A stretch of 39,350 nt of DNA from Planctomycetia bacterium. GTDB taxonomy: Bacteria > Planctomycetota > Phycisphaerae > Phycisphaerales > SM1A02. Shown here piece by piece: positions 1-7,116 of this stretch. Both the position numbers and the translations under genes were made by a program. The notes beneath the pieces are model-generated. The model ran no database searches, had not been told where the DNA came from, and saw only the letters and a program-made list of their open reading frames with translations. How positions within the stretch are numbered: the stretch's first letter is position 1; every line of letters begins with the position of its first letter. The stretch spans positions 1 through 39,350 of the forward strand of contig SYAD01000149.1 of the NCBI GenBank assembly GCA_005789005.1, given 5' to 3'.

Positions 1-1
1 A

Positions 2-238
2 CAAGGAGCCGCTGGTGCTCAAGGAGCTGCTGGCGCTCAAGGAGCTGCTGGTACTCAAGGAGATGCTGGTGCTCAAGGAGCCGCTGGTAGTGCTGGTGCT
101 CAAGGAGCGGCTGGCTCACAAGGAGCCGCTGGTGCTCAAGGAGCCGCTGGTGCTCAAGGAGCTGCTGGCGCTCCAGGAAGCGATGTTCCAGAAATTTTCT
201 GCAATTCATATCCCGCCTCGCCCAAGTTGGGGGCTTGA
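2..238 (+). CDS. Collagen-like Gly-X-Y repeat protein, 3' end only
   Basis: The gene enters from outside the window. In this frame there are 20 uninterrupted Gly-X-Y triplets (about positions 5-184), mainly GAA, GAQ, GTQ, GSQ and GAP. They are built from an 18-base unit encoding G-A-Q-G-A-A, and the frame ends at a TGA at 236-238. Perfect three-residue glycine periodicity is the hallmark of bacterial collagen-like proteins, which are usually surface-exposed or part of filaments. The last 18 or so residues after the repeat are not collagen-like. They are encoded antisense to a gene on the other strand, so the native C-terminus may differ. The N-terminus, any signal peptide and any globular head are not visible. 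Function beyond a triple-helical stalk cannot be judged. Confidence 0.6.
   Translation, partial: QGAAGAQGAAGAQGAAGTQGDAGAQGAAGSAGAQGAAGSQGAAGAQGAAGAQGAAGAPGSDVPEIFCNSYPASPKLGA
5..184 (+). repeat. 18-bp tandem repeat encoding collagen-like triplets
   Basis: Tandem imperfect copies of an 18-base unit of the form GGTGCTCAAGGAGCTGCT. Substitutions are mostly synonymous or at X/Y positions, and one irregular half unit near 86-94 keeps the three-residue phase. The pattern fits a coding minisatellite that can expand or contract without breaking frame. It is also a likely place for short-read misassembly. Confidence 0.85.
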
Positions 239-522
239 AAGGTGCGGCCAAGAAGTCGCGAGAGCAACGGACTTTGTTCGTTGACCTGAAGTGGTTCAAT
301 ACTTTCGTCATGTTGGCAAGAAAATTGCGCTTGCCCATTTAATTCAGCTGCAGCTCCCATGACATCGCTCAACGGAATTCCACCCAATACCGTGAGTCGA
401 TCAGCGATTCGTGGTCCGTACACACCAAAGAAAATCGCTCCGCCAACGGATAGCAACACGATGATCACAGCGGTTGTTGATATGCGGTGGGCTGACTCTG
501 AAAATTTTTTGGATTGGGTCAT
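154..522 (-). CDS. Single-pass membrane protein resembling an anti-sigma factor C-terminus, apparently truncated
   Basis: The ATG at 520-522 gives 122 residues. A GTG three codons upstream (531) is also possible, and neither has a clear ribosome site. A hydrophobic segment (about residues 15-35, containing AVIIVLLSVGGAIFFG) suggests one membrane span with the C-terminus outside. The distal part has a Cys-x-His pair, then a leucine-rich stretch, a P-N-L-x-x-A-G-Y motif and an L-P-G-A-P-A end. This order resembles the periplasmic domain of transmembrane anti-sigma factors (a pattern like P-x-L-x-x-x-G-Y ... P-G ... L-x-Y). The reading frame stops just where that domain should continue, inside the antisense of the collagen repeat. 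The family call is inference. No zinc-binding anti-sigma domain or adjacent sigma factor is visible. Confidence 0.45.
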   Translation of the reverse strand: MTQSKKFSESAHRISTTAVIIVLLSVGGAIFFGVYGPRIADRLTVLGGIPLSDVMGAAAELNGQAQFSCQHDESIEPLQVNEQSPLLSRLLGRTFQAPNLGEAGYELQKISGTSLPGAPAAP

Positions 523-568
523 GAATTGCACGAACTAAATGGCGCCGTTATTCGCTACGATGATGGTA

Positions 569-2176
569 ATGAATCTTCATGGGTTATTTCTGCGTTTGGC
601 AAAGCAAAATGCGGCAAAAATTGCCGCAAGCGGACTTGCTTTGGCGTGCGCGGCATATGCGCAAAATGCGCTTGATGGCTCGTTGCATGTTGGTTCAGGT
701 GGCGTGAATACAGTTCCCGCGAGCGCCACGGCACCCAAGCCCGTGCGTAGAAACACCTCGGATTTGCGGCAAATTTCCGACGCGCTTGGCTACGCAACCG
801 AGAGTGGTTGGGTGCGCGACGCGGGCGGCACTGACGTTCGTAAATTGGATCCCTCCGTCACTCGGGGATATGAGCCACCCAAGGGCACTCCTCTACCAAC
901 AAAAAAAACAGATTGGAAACAAACCAATCCGTTGAAGTATGACAGTCAAGGACTTGCATTGTCAACGAATACATCTCGCGCGATGGAACAAGAAGCGATT
1001 CCATCGGGCAACTTTCAAATTAAAAATGGTGAGCGTGGCGTTTTAACGGCAAGTAGTTTGCGTGGCATCCAGCGCGAATTTGATCGTGATCGGCTTGGTG
1101 CCGGGCAGTTGTCGCTGTATGAAACCGCGCGATTGCGCCAGGATATTCGTAACAACACAATCAACGCCGACGCGATTGGCGTTGGCTTGCGCGATCCATT
1201 CAAGGCCTATCAACCGGTGGACGCCATCATGGCGACAAAAACTCCAGAGTTGAAACCGCGAAGCGATTCGCAAAATCTCGAGCCCAGCAACGCGCGCATC
1301 AAGGGCTATCAGGCCGTGATGATTGAAGTGAAGCAGCGATTTGAATCCAAATTTAAAGAAGATCAAAAAGCCATGGAAGCGGCTGGAATTCAAACAAAGC
1401 CTTCAAATCAGGGCGAGGATGACACCCGCGTATTGACCGCGTATGAAAAATTAAAGAAAGAGATTGGCGACAAACAAAGTGAAATCGATGCGCAAGCCGC
1501 CGCCGCGTCAACAAAGGACGCCGCTTCTGCGCCAACGAATCCCGAAGATAAATCAACGCCGATTGTGGATCCAAAGGACGAAAAACGACCGGGCGTAAAT
1601 ATGTCGCTGGAAGAGTACGCGTTGGTGTTGAAACACGGCAAGCAAATTGACTCCATGACCGGTGAGGAAAAGAATCGCCTGAATGAACTGTTGTCGGAAG
1701 GCCAGCGCGCCATGTACGAGGGCAATTCATTTGTCGCGGAAAAAAGATTTGAAGTCGCATTGGCGATCCGCCCTAACGATCCGTTGGCGATGGCGGGTTT
1801 ATTGCATTGTCAAATCAGCGCCAATCTTCCAAGCTCGGCGGCAATTTCGTTGAAGAAATTATTCACAGAGCACCCGGAAATGATGGATGTGAAGTGGGGT
1901 CCACAAGCAATTCCGCCGCGCCCACGATTGGAGAAATCACTCGCTGAAGCAAGTCGCCGAATTATTCTTGGCAGAGACGCGTCGCAGTATGGATTGTTGC
2001 AGGCCTACATCGGGCATTTGTTGAATGATCAAGACGCGGTCACGGCGGGTTTGTTCGCCATGCGTGGAAATGTGGGTGACGAGCATATGGCCGTGATTTT
2101 GCGCAAATTATGGGTGGATCCAGCCACAGATATGTCGCCACAAAGAATAATTCCGCCCACCTCGCCAACTCCGTGA
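569..2176 (+). CDS. Secreted hypothetical protein with TPR-like C-terminal region
   Basis: 535 residues from the ATG at 569. This start is preferred over the ATG at 539 because it gives a clean signal peptide (LALACAAYAQ, cleavage after AQA or AYA) and leaves room to the divergent gene. The mature N-terminus carries an L-D-G-S-L-x-V-G-S-G-G-V-N motif that I associate with planctomycete exported proteins. The middle is hydrophilic, with Lys/Glu/Ala-rich, probably helical or disordered stretches (about residues 220-340). Residues about 385-455 form helical pairs of TPR character (A-M-Y-E-G-N-S-F-V-A-E-K-R-F-E-V-A-L-A-I-R-P-N-D-P). It probably acts in the periplasm or at the cell surface as a scaffold. 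No catalytic motif was seen. The 3' end is 10 bases from the convergent metF stop. Confidence 0.75.
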   Translation: MNLHGLFLRLAKQNAAKIAASGLALACAAYAQNALDGSLHVGSGGVNTVPASATAPKPVRRNTSDLRQISDALGYATESGWVRDAGGTDVRKLDPSVTRGYEPPKGTPLPTKKTDWKQTNPLKYDSQGLALSTNTSRAMEQEAIPSGNFQIKNGERGVLTASSLRGIQREFDRDRLGAGQLSLYETARLRQDIRNNTINADAIGVGLRDPFKAYQPVDAIMATKTPELKPRSDSQNLEPSNARIKGYQAVMIEVKQRFESKFKEDQKAMEAAGIQTKPSNQGEDDTRVLTAYEKLKKEIGDKQSEIDAQAAAASTKDAASAPTNPEDKSTPIVDPKDEKRPGVNMSLEEYALVLKHGKQIDSMTGEEKNRLNELLSEGQRAMYEGNSFVAEKRFEVALAIRPNDPLAMAGLLHCQISANLPSSAAISLKKLFTEHPEMMDVKWGPQAIPPRPRLEKSLAEASRRIILGRDASQYGLLQAYIGHLLNDQDAVTAGLFAMRGNVGDEHMAVILRKLWVDPATDMSPQRIIPPTSPTP

Positions 2177-2186
2177 TCTTTTTGAA

Positions 2187-3089
2187 TCAACGTAAATCGG
2201 CGGCGGTTTTCACGCCAAGGTTTTGAAAAATAGCGCGCGTGGCGTCGCTTTTATTCAACGTGTACAGATGGATTCCGCGCACGCCTTTGTCAAGCAAAGC
2301 CATGCATTGCTCCGTTGCCCAATGAATACCAACTCGCTCAACGGAGGCCGCGTCATCTCCACAACGTTGCACCGCGCGCAATAATTTCGCCGGGAATTTA
2401 GTTCCACCAGCGAGATCCGCCATGCGCTTTAATCCCGCGATGCTCGTAACGGGCATAATGCCAGCCATCACTGGAATCTGAATACCCGCGAGTTGGCATC
2501 GTTCTTGCCAATCAAAAAATGCGGCATTGTCAAAAAACAATTGGCTGCAAATGTAATCCGCGCCCGCGTCCACTTTGGCGCGCAAGTGATCCATTTGTAG
2601 CAATGTATTGGGAGTGTCCGGGTGGCCCTCGGGAAATCCCGCCACGCCAATTCCAAATCCGCGTGGGTCCGGGTGAATGCCGCGCTCATTGAATTTGCGG
2701 ATGAATCGCACCAAATCAATGGCGTGTGGAAAATCGCTCGCGGTTTGTCCGGCTTGCGGCGCGTCTCCGCGCAACGCCAAAATATTGGAGACGCCGCACT
2801 GCGCGTACTGGGTTAAAATATTTTCGATGTCGCCACAAGTGTGGTTGGCGCAGGTGAGATGCGGAATTGGATCAAGTTTGGTTTGGGTTTTCAGACGAAC
2901 CACAAGTTCATGCGTGCGCGCGCGCGTGCTGCCCGCGGCGCCATACGTGACGCTGACAAACGAAGGCTGCAAACGCTCAAAGTCCGCGATCACGTGAAAG
3001 AGCGAGTCCCAACCCGCGTCGTTGCGCGGCGGAAAAAACTCAAAACTTGCTGTGACCGAGTCGCGTTTTAGAATGTCCGCAATATGCAT
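2187..3089 (-). CDS. metF: Methylenetetrahydrofolate reductase
   Basis: 300 residues, the normal length for bacterial MetF. It reduces 5,10-methylene-THF to 5-methyl-THF with FAD and NAD(P)H and supplies the methyl group for methionine synthesis in the cytoplasm. Visible family motifs are S-F-E-F-F-P-P-R near residue 15 (catalytic Glu), V-S-V-T-Y-G-A-A-G-S-T, H-L-T-C, the N-I-L-A-L-R-G-D-A-P loop, F-G-I-G-V-A-G-F-P-E-G-H-P, D-Y-I-C-S-Q-L-F-F-D, and G-I-M-P-V-T-S at the substrate side. The start ATG lies only 27 bases from the divergent rex start, so both promoters must be compact or overlap the coding ends. A Rex-like palindrome fills that gap. No SAM riboswitch fits in so short a leader. Confidence 0.95.
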   Translation of the reverse strand: MHIADILKRDSVTASFEFFPPRNDAGWDSLFHVIADFERLQPSFVSVTYGAAGSTRARTHELVVRLKTQTKLDPIPHLTCANHTCGDIENILTQYAQCGVSNILALRGDAPQAGQTASDFPHAIDLVRFIRKFNERGIHPDPRGFGIGVAGFPEGHPDTPNTLLQMDHLRAKVDAGADYICSQLFFDNAAFFDWQERCQLAGIQIPVMAGIMPVTSIAGLKRMADLAGGTKFPAKLLRAVQRCGDDAASVERVGIHWATEQCMALLDKGVRGIHLYTLNKSDATRAIFQNLGVKTAADLR

Positions 3090-3100
3090 GCGGATAGTCT

Positions 3101-3118
3101 ATTGTGAATCTTCGCAAT
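3101..3118. promoter_or_regulatory. Candidate Rex operator between metF and rex
   Basis: ATTGTGAATCTTCGCAAT is an 18-base inverted repeat with one mismatched pair. The half sites TTGTGAA and TTCGCAA resemble the Rex consensus half sites (TTGTGAA/TTCACAA). They are separated by two bases rather than the usual four. The palindrome lies in the 27-base divergent gap and touches the first candidate rex ATG (3117). It is placed for autoregulation of rex and possible NADH/NAD+ control of metF. The unusual spacing lowers confidence. Confidence 0.5.
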
Positions 3119-3770
3119 GCCTAATTCAGATCGCATCTCCAAACCCACTGGCCGACGAATGAGCCTTTATCTTCGCGTGCTGCAATCCCGTATTGATCAG
3201 GCGAATGCGGCGATTAGCAGCAAGGAGTTGGGCGCGCAAACCGGCGTGAAGGACGCGCAAGTGCGCAAGGATTTGGCTTGCTTTGGTTCCCTTGGGCGAC
3301 CCGGCGTTGGATATGGCGTGAGTGAATTGCACAATCAACTGCGCAAAGCCATGGGAATGGATCAAACTTGGAAAACGGTTCTGGTGGGTACGGGAAATAT
3401 TGGGCGCGCCTTGTTGGCGTATCCGCGCTTTAGAAATGAGGGGTTTGATTTCGCGGCCGCATTTGATCAAGACAAGAAAGCCGTGGGCAAGCGTATTTCG
3501 GGTCTGACAATTCAATCCATGGACGAGTTAAAAAGAACCGTGAAGAAATCGACCGCTTTGATAGGTTTGATCGCGGTGCCGCCAGCCGCGGCCGCAACGG
3601 TGGCGCAGATGTTGGTGGACGCCGGCATTCGTGGCATTCTTAATTTTGCGCCGGTGCGTCTGCATCTGCCACAAGGCGTCGCCGTGGTGAATGTGGATTT
3701 CACCGACGCGCTTGAGCAACTTGCGTTTGAGATTCGATTGGTAAAAACCGATGTGAAGGTGGTGAAATGA
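3117..3770 (+). CDS. rex: Redox-sensing transcriptional repressor Rex
   Basis: 217 residues, typical for Rex. An N-terminal winged helix (about residues 15-80) contains R-M-S-L-Y-L-R-V-L, S-S-K-E-L-G-A and V-R-K-D-L-A-C-F-G-S-L-G-R-P-G-V-G-Y, the signature of the DNA-recognition region. It is followed by a Rossmann domain with V-L-V-G-T-G-N-I-G-R-A-L, an acidic end of strand two (A-A-F-D-Q-D), and G-I-L-N-F-A-P-V-R-L near the C-terminus. Rex dimers release DNA when NADH binds. The start is uncertain. ATG 3117 lies inside the putative operator, and the ATG at 3159 (M-S-L-Y-L-R) would place the operator in the leader. Neither has a clear Shine-Dalgarno. It overlaps the next gene by ATGA. Confidence 0.93.
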   Translation: MPNSDRISKPTGRRMSLYLRVLQSRIDQANAAISSKELGAQTGVKDAQVRKDLACFGSLGRPGVGYGVSELHNQLRKAMGMDQTWKTVLVGTGNIGRALLAYPRFRNEGFDFAAAFDQDKKAVGKRISGLTIQSMDELKRTVKKSTALIGLIAVPPAAAATVAQMLVDAGIRGILNFAPVRLHLPQGVAVVNVDFTDALEQLAFEIRLVKTDVKVVK

Positions 3771-4438
3771 GAGACTTTTTAAGTAGTTTGGGAATTGCGG
3801 CGATGGCTTTGGCGGGCTGCCATGCGACGGTATTTACGCCAAGTCCAGCCGACGCGTTGCGTGAACAAGTGCAAGAACTTGAAGCCAAGAATTCCGCGCT
3901 GGAGTCGCGCGTGGAGGAATTGAACGCTCAACTTTCAAGCAAGAGCGAGGTCGCGGCAACGCCGGGCGCAATCCCGACCATCACGCCGGAGTTGGAGCAA
4001 GCCACGCCGCACGTTGCCAAAATTTCCATTGGAAGTTTGTCCAGGGTGGTGCCTACATCAGCGCCTTCAGCGATGGCCGCGCAACCCGGGGAACTTGTGG
4101 TCTTTATGAATGTGTTCGACGGAAAGGACCGCGCATTTCAATTGACTGGAACCGTGGATCTTGAAGCCAGCGTGCACGCGCCAGGAGGAAAAGTTGTCTC
4201 TTTGGCGTCAAGCCATTGGGGACCTTTGCAATTGCGGGACGTCTATCGAAGTGGCTTTGGGACCCCGCACTATTCCTTGCAGGTGCCCATAGTGGTGCCC
4301 GCCGACATGCACGACGCCACGCTTTTGGTTGTGGTGACCTATGTGGACGGCTGGACGGGTAGAACGTTAAAGACCGAGCGCGCCATGCCGTGGCCGATTG
4401 ATGATTTTTTAGCGGAAATACCGAGTAAATTAGAATGA
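3767..4438 (+). CDS. Predicted coiled-coil lipoprotein
   Basis: 223 residues starting with ATG in an ATGA overlap with rex, so the two are probably co-transcribed and coupled. The N-terminus is a lipoprotein signal with lipobox L-A-G-C (Cys18). It is followed by a short coiled coil (about residues 28-60: REQVQELEAKNSALESRVEE), then a linker and a beta-rich C-terminal domain of about 140 residues (L-V-V-F-M-N-V-F-D-G-K-D ... L-V-V-V-T-Y-V-D-G-W-T-G-R) that may be an immunoglobulin-like fold. I do not recognise a named family. Exported lipoproteins with this coiled coil plus beta-domain layout are plausible structural or envelope proteins. The stop codon overlaps the next possible start. Confidence 0.8.
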   Translation: MRDFLSSLGIAAMALAGCHATVFTPSPADALREQVQELEAKNSALESRVEELNAQLSSKSEVAATPGAIPTITPELEQATPHVAKISIGSLSRVVPTSAPSAMAAQPGELVVFMNVFDGKDRAFQLTGTVDLEASVHAPGGKVVSLASSHWGPLQLRDVYRSGFGTPHYSLQVPIVVPADMHDATLLVVVTYVDGWTGRTLKTERAMPWPIDDFLAEIPSKLE

Positions 4439-4506
4439 TTCTCATGCAAAACGTCATGCATTGCATTGAGAGCATTCAACTCCCCAAAGTTCGCGCGCGA
4501 GCCACT

Positions 4507-4728
4507 ATGAATTGTGGTCGGCGTGTGTTGATCACCATCTCCATCGCTATTGGTGGATTCGTTTGCATGCCTGGTTGTCAAAAAGTTCTCTTTCCAGAAA
4601 GCGAGCCGCGCAATCAGTTTGAACGATCCGACAATTTGCGTGACCGCTTCACTCCAGTGACGGAGCCCGATGTATTTGGAACTCCAAAGCCAGCGTTGCG
4701 CGCGCGCCTCTCTCCGCCAGCGAGTTAA
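4507..4728 (+). CDS. Small predicted lipoprotein
   Basis: 73 residues from the ATG at 4507. Earlier in-frame ATGs at 4435, 4444 and 4456 would add residues without signal character ahead of the hydrophobic segment. The signal segment V-L-I-T-I-S-I-A-I-G-G-F-V-C ends with M-P-G-C (Cys24), an acceptable lipobox. The mature part is about 50 residues: charged, with L-F-P-E-S, a F-E-R-S-D-N-L-R-D-R stretch, an acidic P-D-V-F-G turn and P-A-L-R-A-R-L near the end. Short lipoproteins with a similar ending are, as far as I recall, common hypotheticals in planctomycetes. It sits between a coiled-coil lipoprotein and an amidase-fold protein, which suggests an envelope role. Function unknown. Confidence 0.65.
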   Translation: MNCGRRVLITISIAIGGFVCMPGCQKVLFPESEPRNQFERSDNLRDRFTPVTEPDVFGTPKPALRARLSPPAS

Positions 4729-4804
4729 GTCGCCGTGAAAATAAAATTAAATTTTGCCAAAGCCAATTCAAGATTTGTCCGATAGTGGTGTTGAGGAAAT
4801 TTTT

Positions 4805-5518
4805 ATGTCTCTAAGAATTCCAATCTTCAACACAGCGACCATTCAACAAGCCCTGACTCGACGAACAAATATTGTGTGGGCGGGCTTCGCTGCGGCGGCC
4901 GCAATCACAAGTAGTTTGTTGGTTCTTGGGGATGCAAATGGACCAAAGCCCTTGGCCATGGCCAGCGTGGTTGTTGGCGCAAGCGACGCGAGCATTCTTC
5001 CGCGCGAAGCGAAGTTGGATCATCAACGCTGGACATCGATTGTGATTCATCACTCAAGCACGCCCGCCGGCGACGCCGCTTCGGTGGCGCGGCTTCAAGG
5101 AGCCAGGGACGCAAGTGGAATTGGCTACCACTTTATTATTGGCAACGGACAGGGAATCGCCGATGGATATATAGAGGTTGCCAGCCGTTGGAATCGCCAA
5201 GAAGCTGGCGCGCATGTCGCGTCGATCACCAAACATAATGGCAAGGGCGCAACTTTGGTTTCGCATCAACGCATGCCTTCAGCCGATGATTTGAATCGAC
5301 ACGCCGTGGGAATTTGCTTGATTGGCAATGGAGATCGAAGGCCATTCACCGACAATCAAATGCGGGAGTTGGCGACACTTGTCCGACGCCTGCAAAAAGA
5401 ATTGAACATAAGCGCCGACCATGTTTACTTGCATAGTGATGTGGCGGGCGTGAGCAGTCCGGGCCGATTTTTTAGCGCCGCAGATTTTGAAGCCCAACTT
5501 GTGCAAACGAAATCTTGA
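4805..5518 (+). CDS. Membrane-anchored N-acetylmuramoyl-L-alanine amidase-like (Amidase_2/PGRP fold) protein
   Basis: 237 residues from ATG 4805, chosen because GAGGA lies about nine bases upstream. An upstream in-frame TTG at 4754 is less likely. Residues about 23-42 form an uncleaved signal anchor (A-A-A-A-I-T-S-S-L-L-V-L). The amidase fold follows: W-T-S-I-V-I-H-H-S-S (His82/83, first zinc ligand), G-I-G-Y-H-F-I-I-G-N-G (the Tyr of the fold), a G-I-C-L-I-G-N strand and V-Y-L-H-S-D-V (His210). The third ligand is normally Cys or Asp in a C-P-G-R motif, but here it reads S-S-P-G-R-F-F (Ser218). Family members cut the amide bond between MurNAc and the stem peptide in the periplasm. The Ser may weaken zinc binding, so activity is uncertain. 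Confidence 0.85.
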   Translation: MSLRIPIFNTATIQQALTRRTNIVWAGFAAAAAITSSLLVLGDANGPKPLAMASVVVGASDASILPREAKLDHQRWTSIVIHHSSTPAGDAASVARLQGARDASGIGYHFIIGNGQGIADGYIEVASRWNRQEAGAHVASITKHNGKGATLVSHQRMPSADDLNRHAVGICLIGNGDRRPFTDNQMRELATLVRRLQKELNISADHVYLHSDVAGVSSPGRFFSAADFEAQLVQTKS

Positions 5519-5677
5519 CCTGAATCACGCTCTTTCTTAAAGACGATTTTGAATTTTTAAAATTAAATTGCATGCAATCCGATTGAATTACAGCGGAGGT
5601 TTTGTTAACCTCAATGGGCTCAATATCGTGAGTATTTAAGTCCCATTTATATATCGTCAAGCAATAAAATTATTCAA

Positions 5678-6550
5678 ATGTCACAACTTCCAATAGAACT
5701 TTTTGGTCATCGCGTCATCGCCAAAATTGGAACTGGGGCGGCAAGCGAGGTTTTTGTTGTTCAAGACATGAAGACCAAGCAGGTTTGGGCGTTGAAGTTG
5801 GTGGTGTTGGCGGACGAAAAATCAGATCGATTCATTGAGCAGGTTGAAAAGGAATATGACATTGGTTCCAAATTGGAGCATGCCAATATTCGCGGCATTC
5901 ATAAAATATTACGCACCAAAAAATTATTCAAAACCACCGAAGTTGGCCTGTTGATGGAATTGGTGGACGCTGAAACCTTGGATGATCAACATCCAGAAAG
6001 CGTGGGCATGGCCGCGCGCTTATTTGCCCAAGTGGCCCGCGGGCTTGAGCACATGAATGAGCGGGGATTTGTGCACGCGGACATGAAGCCAATCAACGTG
6101 ATGGTGACTGGCGAACAACAAGTCAAGATCATTGATTTGGGGCAAGCCTGCGCCGTGAATGAAGTGAAGAAGAGAATTCAAGGAACGCTTGGATATATCG
6201 CGCCAGAGCAGGCCCATCTTCAGGCGATCACGGCCCAAACAGACGTGTACAACTTTGGAGCCATGATGTACAAAGTTCTCGCGGGAGAGATTATTCCAAC
6301 TGCTTTGCAAATTGGCTCCGACGGCGTTTCCATGTCGGCCGTGACGCCCAGCATGGTGAAACTTCCAACGCCGCTGAGTAAGAAACGCGTTGGAATTCCC
6401 GATGAATTGAGCGATCTGGTTCAGGAGTGCATACAACTGAAACCGCAAGATCGTGTGCAGGGAATGGGCCAAGTTGCCGAACGACTGGAACTGATCGTGT
6501 CCGCGCTTGGCGATACGCATATGGGCATGCGAGCGGTTGGCGCCAAGTAA
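5678..6550 (+). CDS. Soluble Hanks-type Ser/Thr protein kinase
   Basis: 290 residues, almost entirely one kinase domain with no membrane segment, so a cytosolic enzyme. Visible elements are the glycine loop G-T-G-A-A-S-E-V (18-25), W-A-L-K (Lys40, ATP-binding), a helix-C glutamate near residue 59, the catalytic loop H-A-D-M-K-P-I-N (133-140, Asp135), the metal motif D-L-G in place of DFG (153-155), and G-T-L-G-Y-I-A-P-E-Q (169-178). The catalytic loop has Ala instead of the usual Arg before Asp (HAD rather than HRD). Such non-RD kinases are normally not controlled by activation-loop phosphorylation. The 159-base leader holds a short inverted repeat (GAGGTT...AACCTC near 5598-5614) and no clear Shine-Dalgarno site. 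The substrate is unknown. Confidence 0.92.
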   Translation: MSQLPIELFGHRVIAKIGTGAASEVFVVQDMKTKQVWALKLVVLADEKSDRFIEQVEKEYDIGSKLEHANIRGIHKILRTKKLFKTTEVGLLMELVDAETLDDQHPESVGMAARLFAQVARGLEHMNERGFVHADMKPINVMVTGEQQVKIIDLGQACAVNEVKKRIQGTLGYIAPEQAHLQAITAQTDVYNFGAMMYKVLAGEIIPTALQIGSDGVSMSAVTPSMVKLPTPLSKKRVGIPDELSDLVQECIQLKPQDRVQGMGQVAERLELIVSALGDTHMGMRAVGAK

Positions 6551-6611
6551 CTGCACCAAGTAACGGCACCAATGCAATCGCCAATACGCGTGCAAGTAAC
6601 AGTTACACTTG
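6544..6611 (+). repeat. Three CAAGTAAC direct repeats plus an inverted copy
   Basis: CAAGTAAC occurs at 6544-6551, 6557-6564 and 6593-6600. It is followed directly by an inverted partial match (GTTACACTTG, ending near 6611), making CAAGTaacagttACACTTG-like dyad symmetry. The cluster fills the gap between the kinase stop and the deaminase start. It could be a regulatory site for the deaminase gene or a decayed short duplication. No protein is assigned. Confidence 0.4.
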
Positions 6612-6630
6612 TTGCAGGTTGCATCCAAAG

Positions 6631-7116
6631 ATGAAGTCATCCAGCGACGATAAATGGGATATTCGATTTCTTTTGCTCGCCGATCAGATCGCGACGTGGA
6701 GCAAGGATCCAAGCCGTGGTGTCGGCGCGATTATTGTGAGCGCGGCCAAGCAAATTGTTGCGACGGGTTTCAATGGTTTGCCGCGAGGCGTTGAAGATCG
6801 CGCTGAGAGATTGGAGCGGCCAGCCAAATACGAATTGATTGTGCACGCGGAAATGAACGCCATTATTCAATGCGCCCGAAATGGCGTGAGCCCGCTTGGG
6901 TGCGCCATGTTCACCAGCTTTTCGCCCTGTGTTGCGTGCGCTATTGGCATGGTGCAAGCGGGTATTTCTCGCGTGGTGACGTGGGAGCCTGATCTTGTTG
7001 GCGCCGACGCCCATTGGCTTGAGAGCATTCGCAAAGCGCAAAACGTGCTCAGTGAAAGCGGTGTCGCGTATGAAGTGCGAACGCGTCCCGCGGCGGTTTC
7101 ACATTCGATTGGGTGA
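6631..7116 (+). CDS. Deoxycytidylate (dCMP) deaminase family protein
   Basis: 161 residues from ATG 6631. The longer open frame from 6427 overlaps the kinase gene and has no homology-like content. The zinc deaminase core is clear: V-H-A-E-M-N-A-I (His-Ala-Glu, zinc ligand and proton shuttle) and S-P-C-V-A-C (two Cys ligands). Upstream are S-R-G-V-G-A-I-I-V and T-G-F-N-G-L-P-R-G-V, typical of dCMP deaminases, and Y-E-L-I-V-H-A-E matches that branch. The reaction converts dCMP to dUMP for thymidylate synthesis. The extra zinc site with a Cys/His set near the N-terminus in some dCMP deaminases is not evident, so a related nucleotide or tRNA-type deaminase cannot be fully excluded. The 3' end overlaps convergent argS by 18 bases. 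Confidence 0.85.
   Translation: MKSSSDDKWDIRFLLLADQIATWSKDPSRGVGAIIVSAAKQIVATGFNGLPRGVEDRAERLERPAKYELIVHAEMNAIIQCARNGVSPLGCAMFTSFSPCVACAIGMVQAGISRVVTWEPDLVGADAHWLESIRKAQNVLSESGVAYEVRTRPAAVSHSIG

Noticed and set aside
5..184. Possible CRISPR array
   Set aside because: The repeats are contiguous 18-base coding units without unique spacers.
15..284. Leucine/lysine-rich open frame over the collagen repeat
   Set aside because: It is the shifted reading of the 18-base repeat. The frame giving perfect Gly-X-Y triplets is the biological one.
1353..1760. Minus-strand open frame inside the TPR gene
   Set aside because: It is antisense to a gene with a signal peptide and repeats, and has no recognisable motif.
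6427..6630. N-terminal extension of the deaminase frame
   Set aside because: It overlaps the kinase coding region and has no deaminase-like content. ATG 6631 fits the family.
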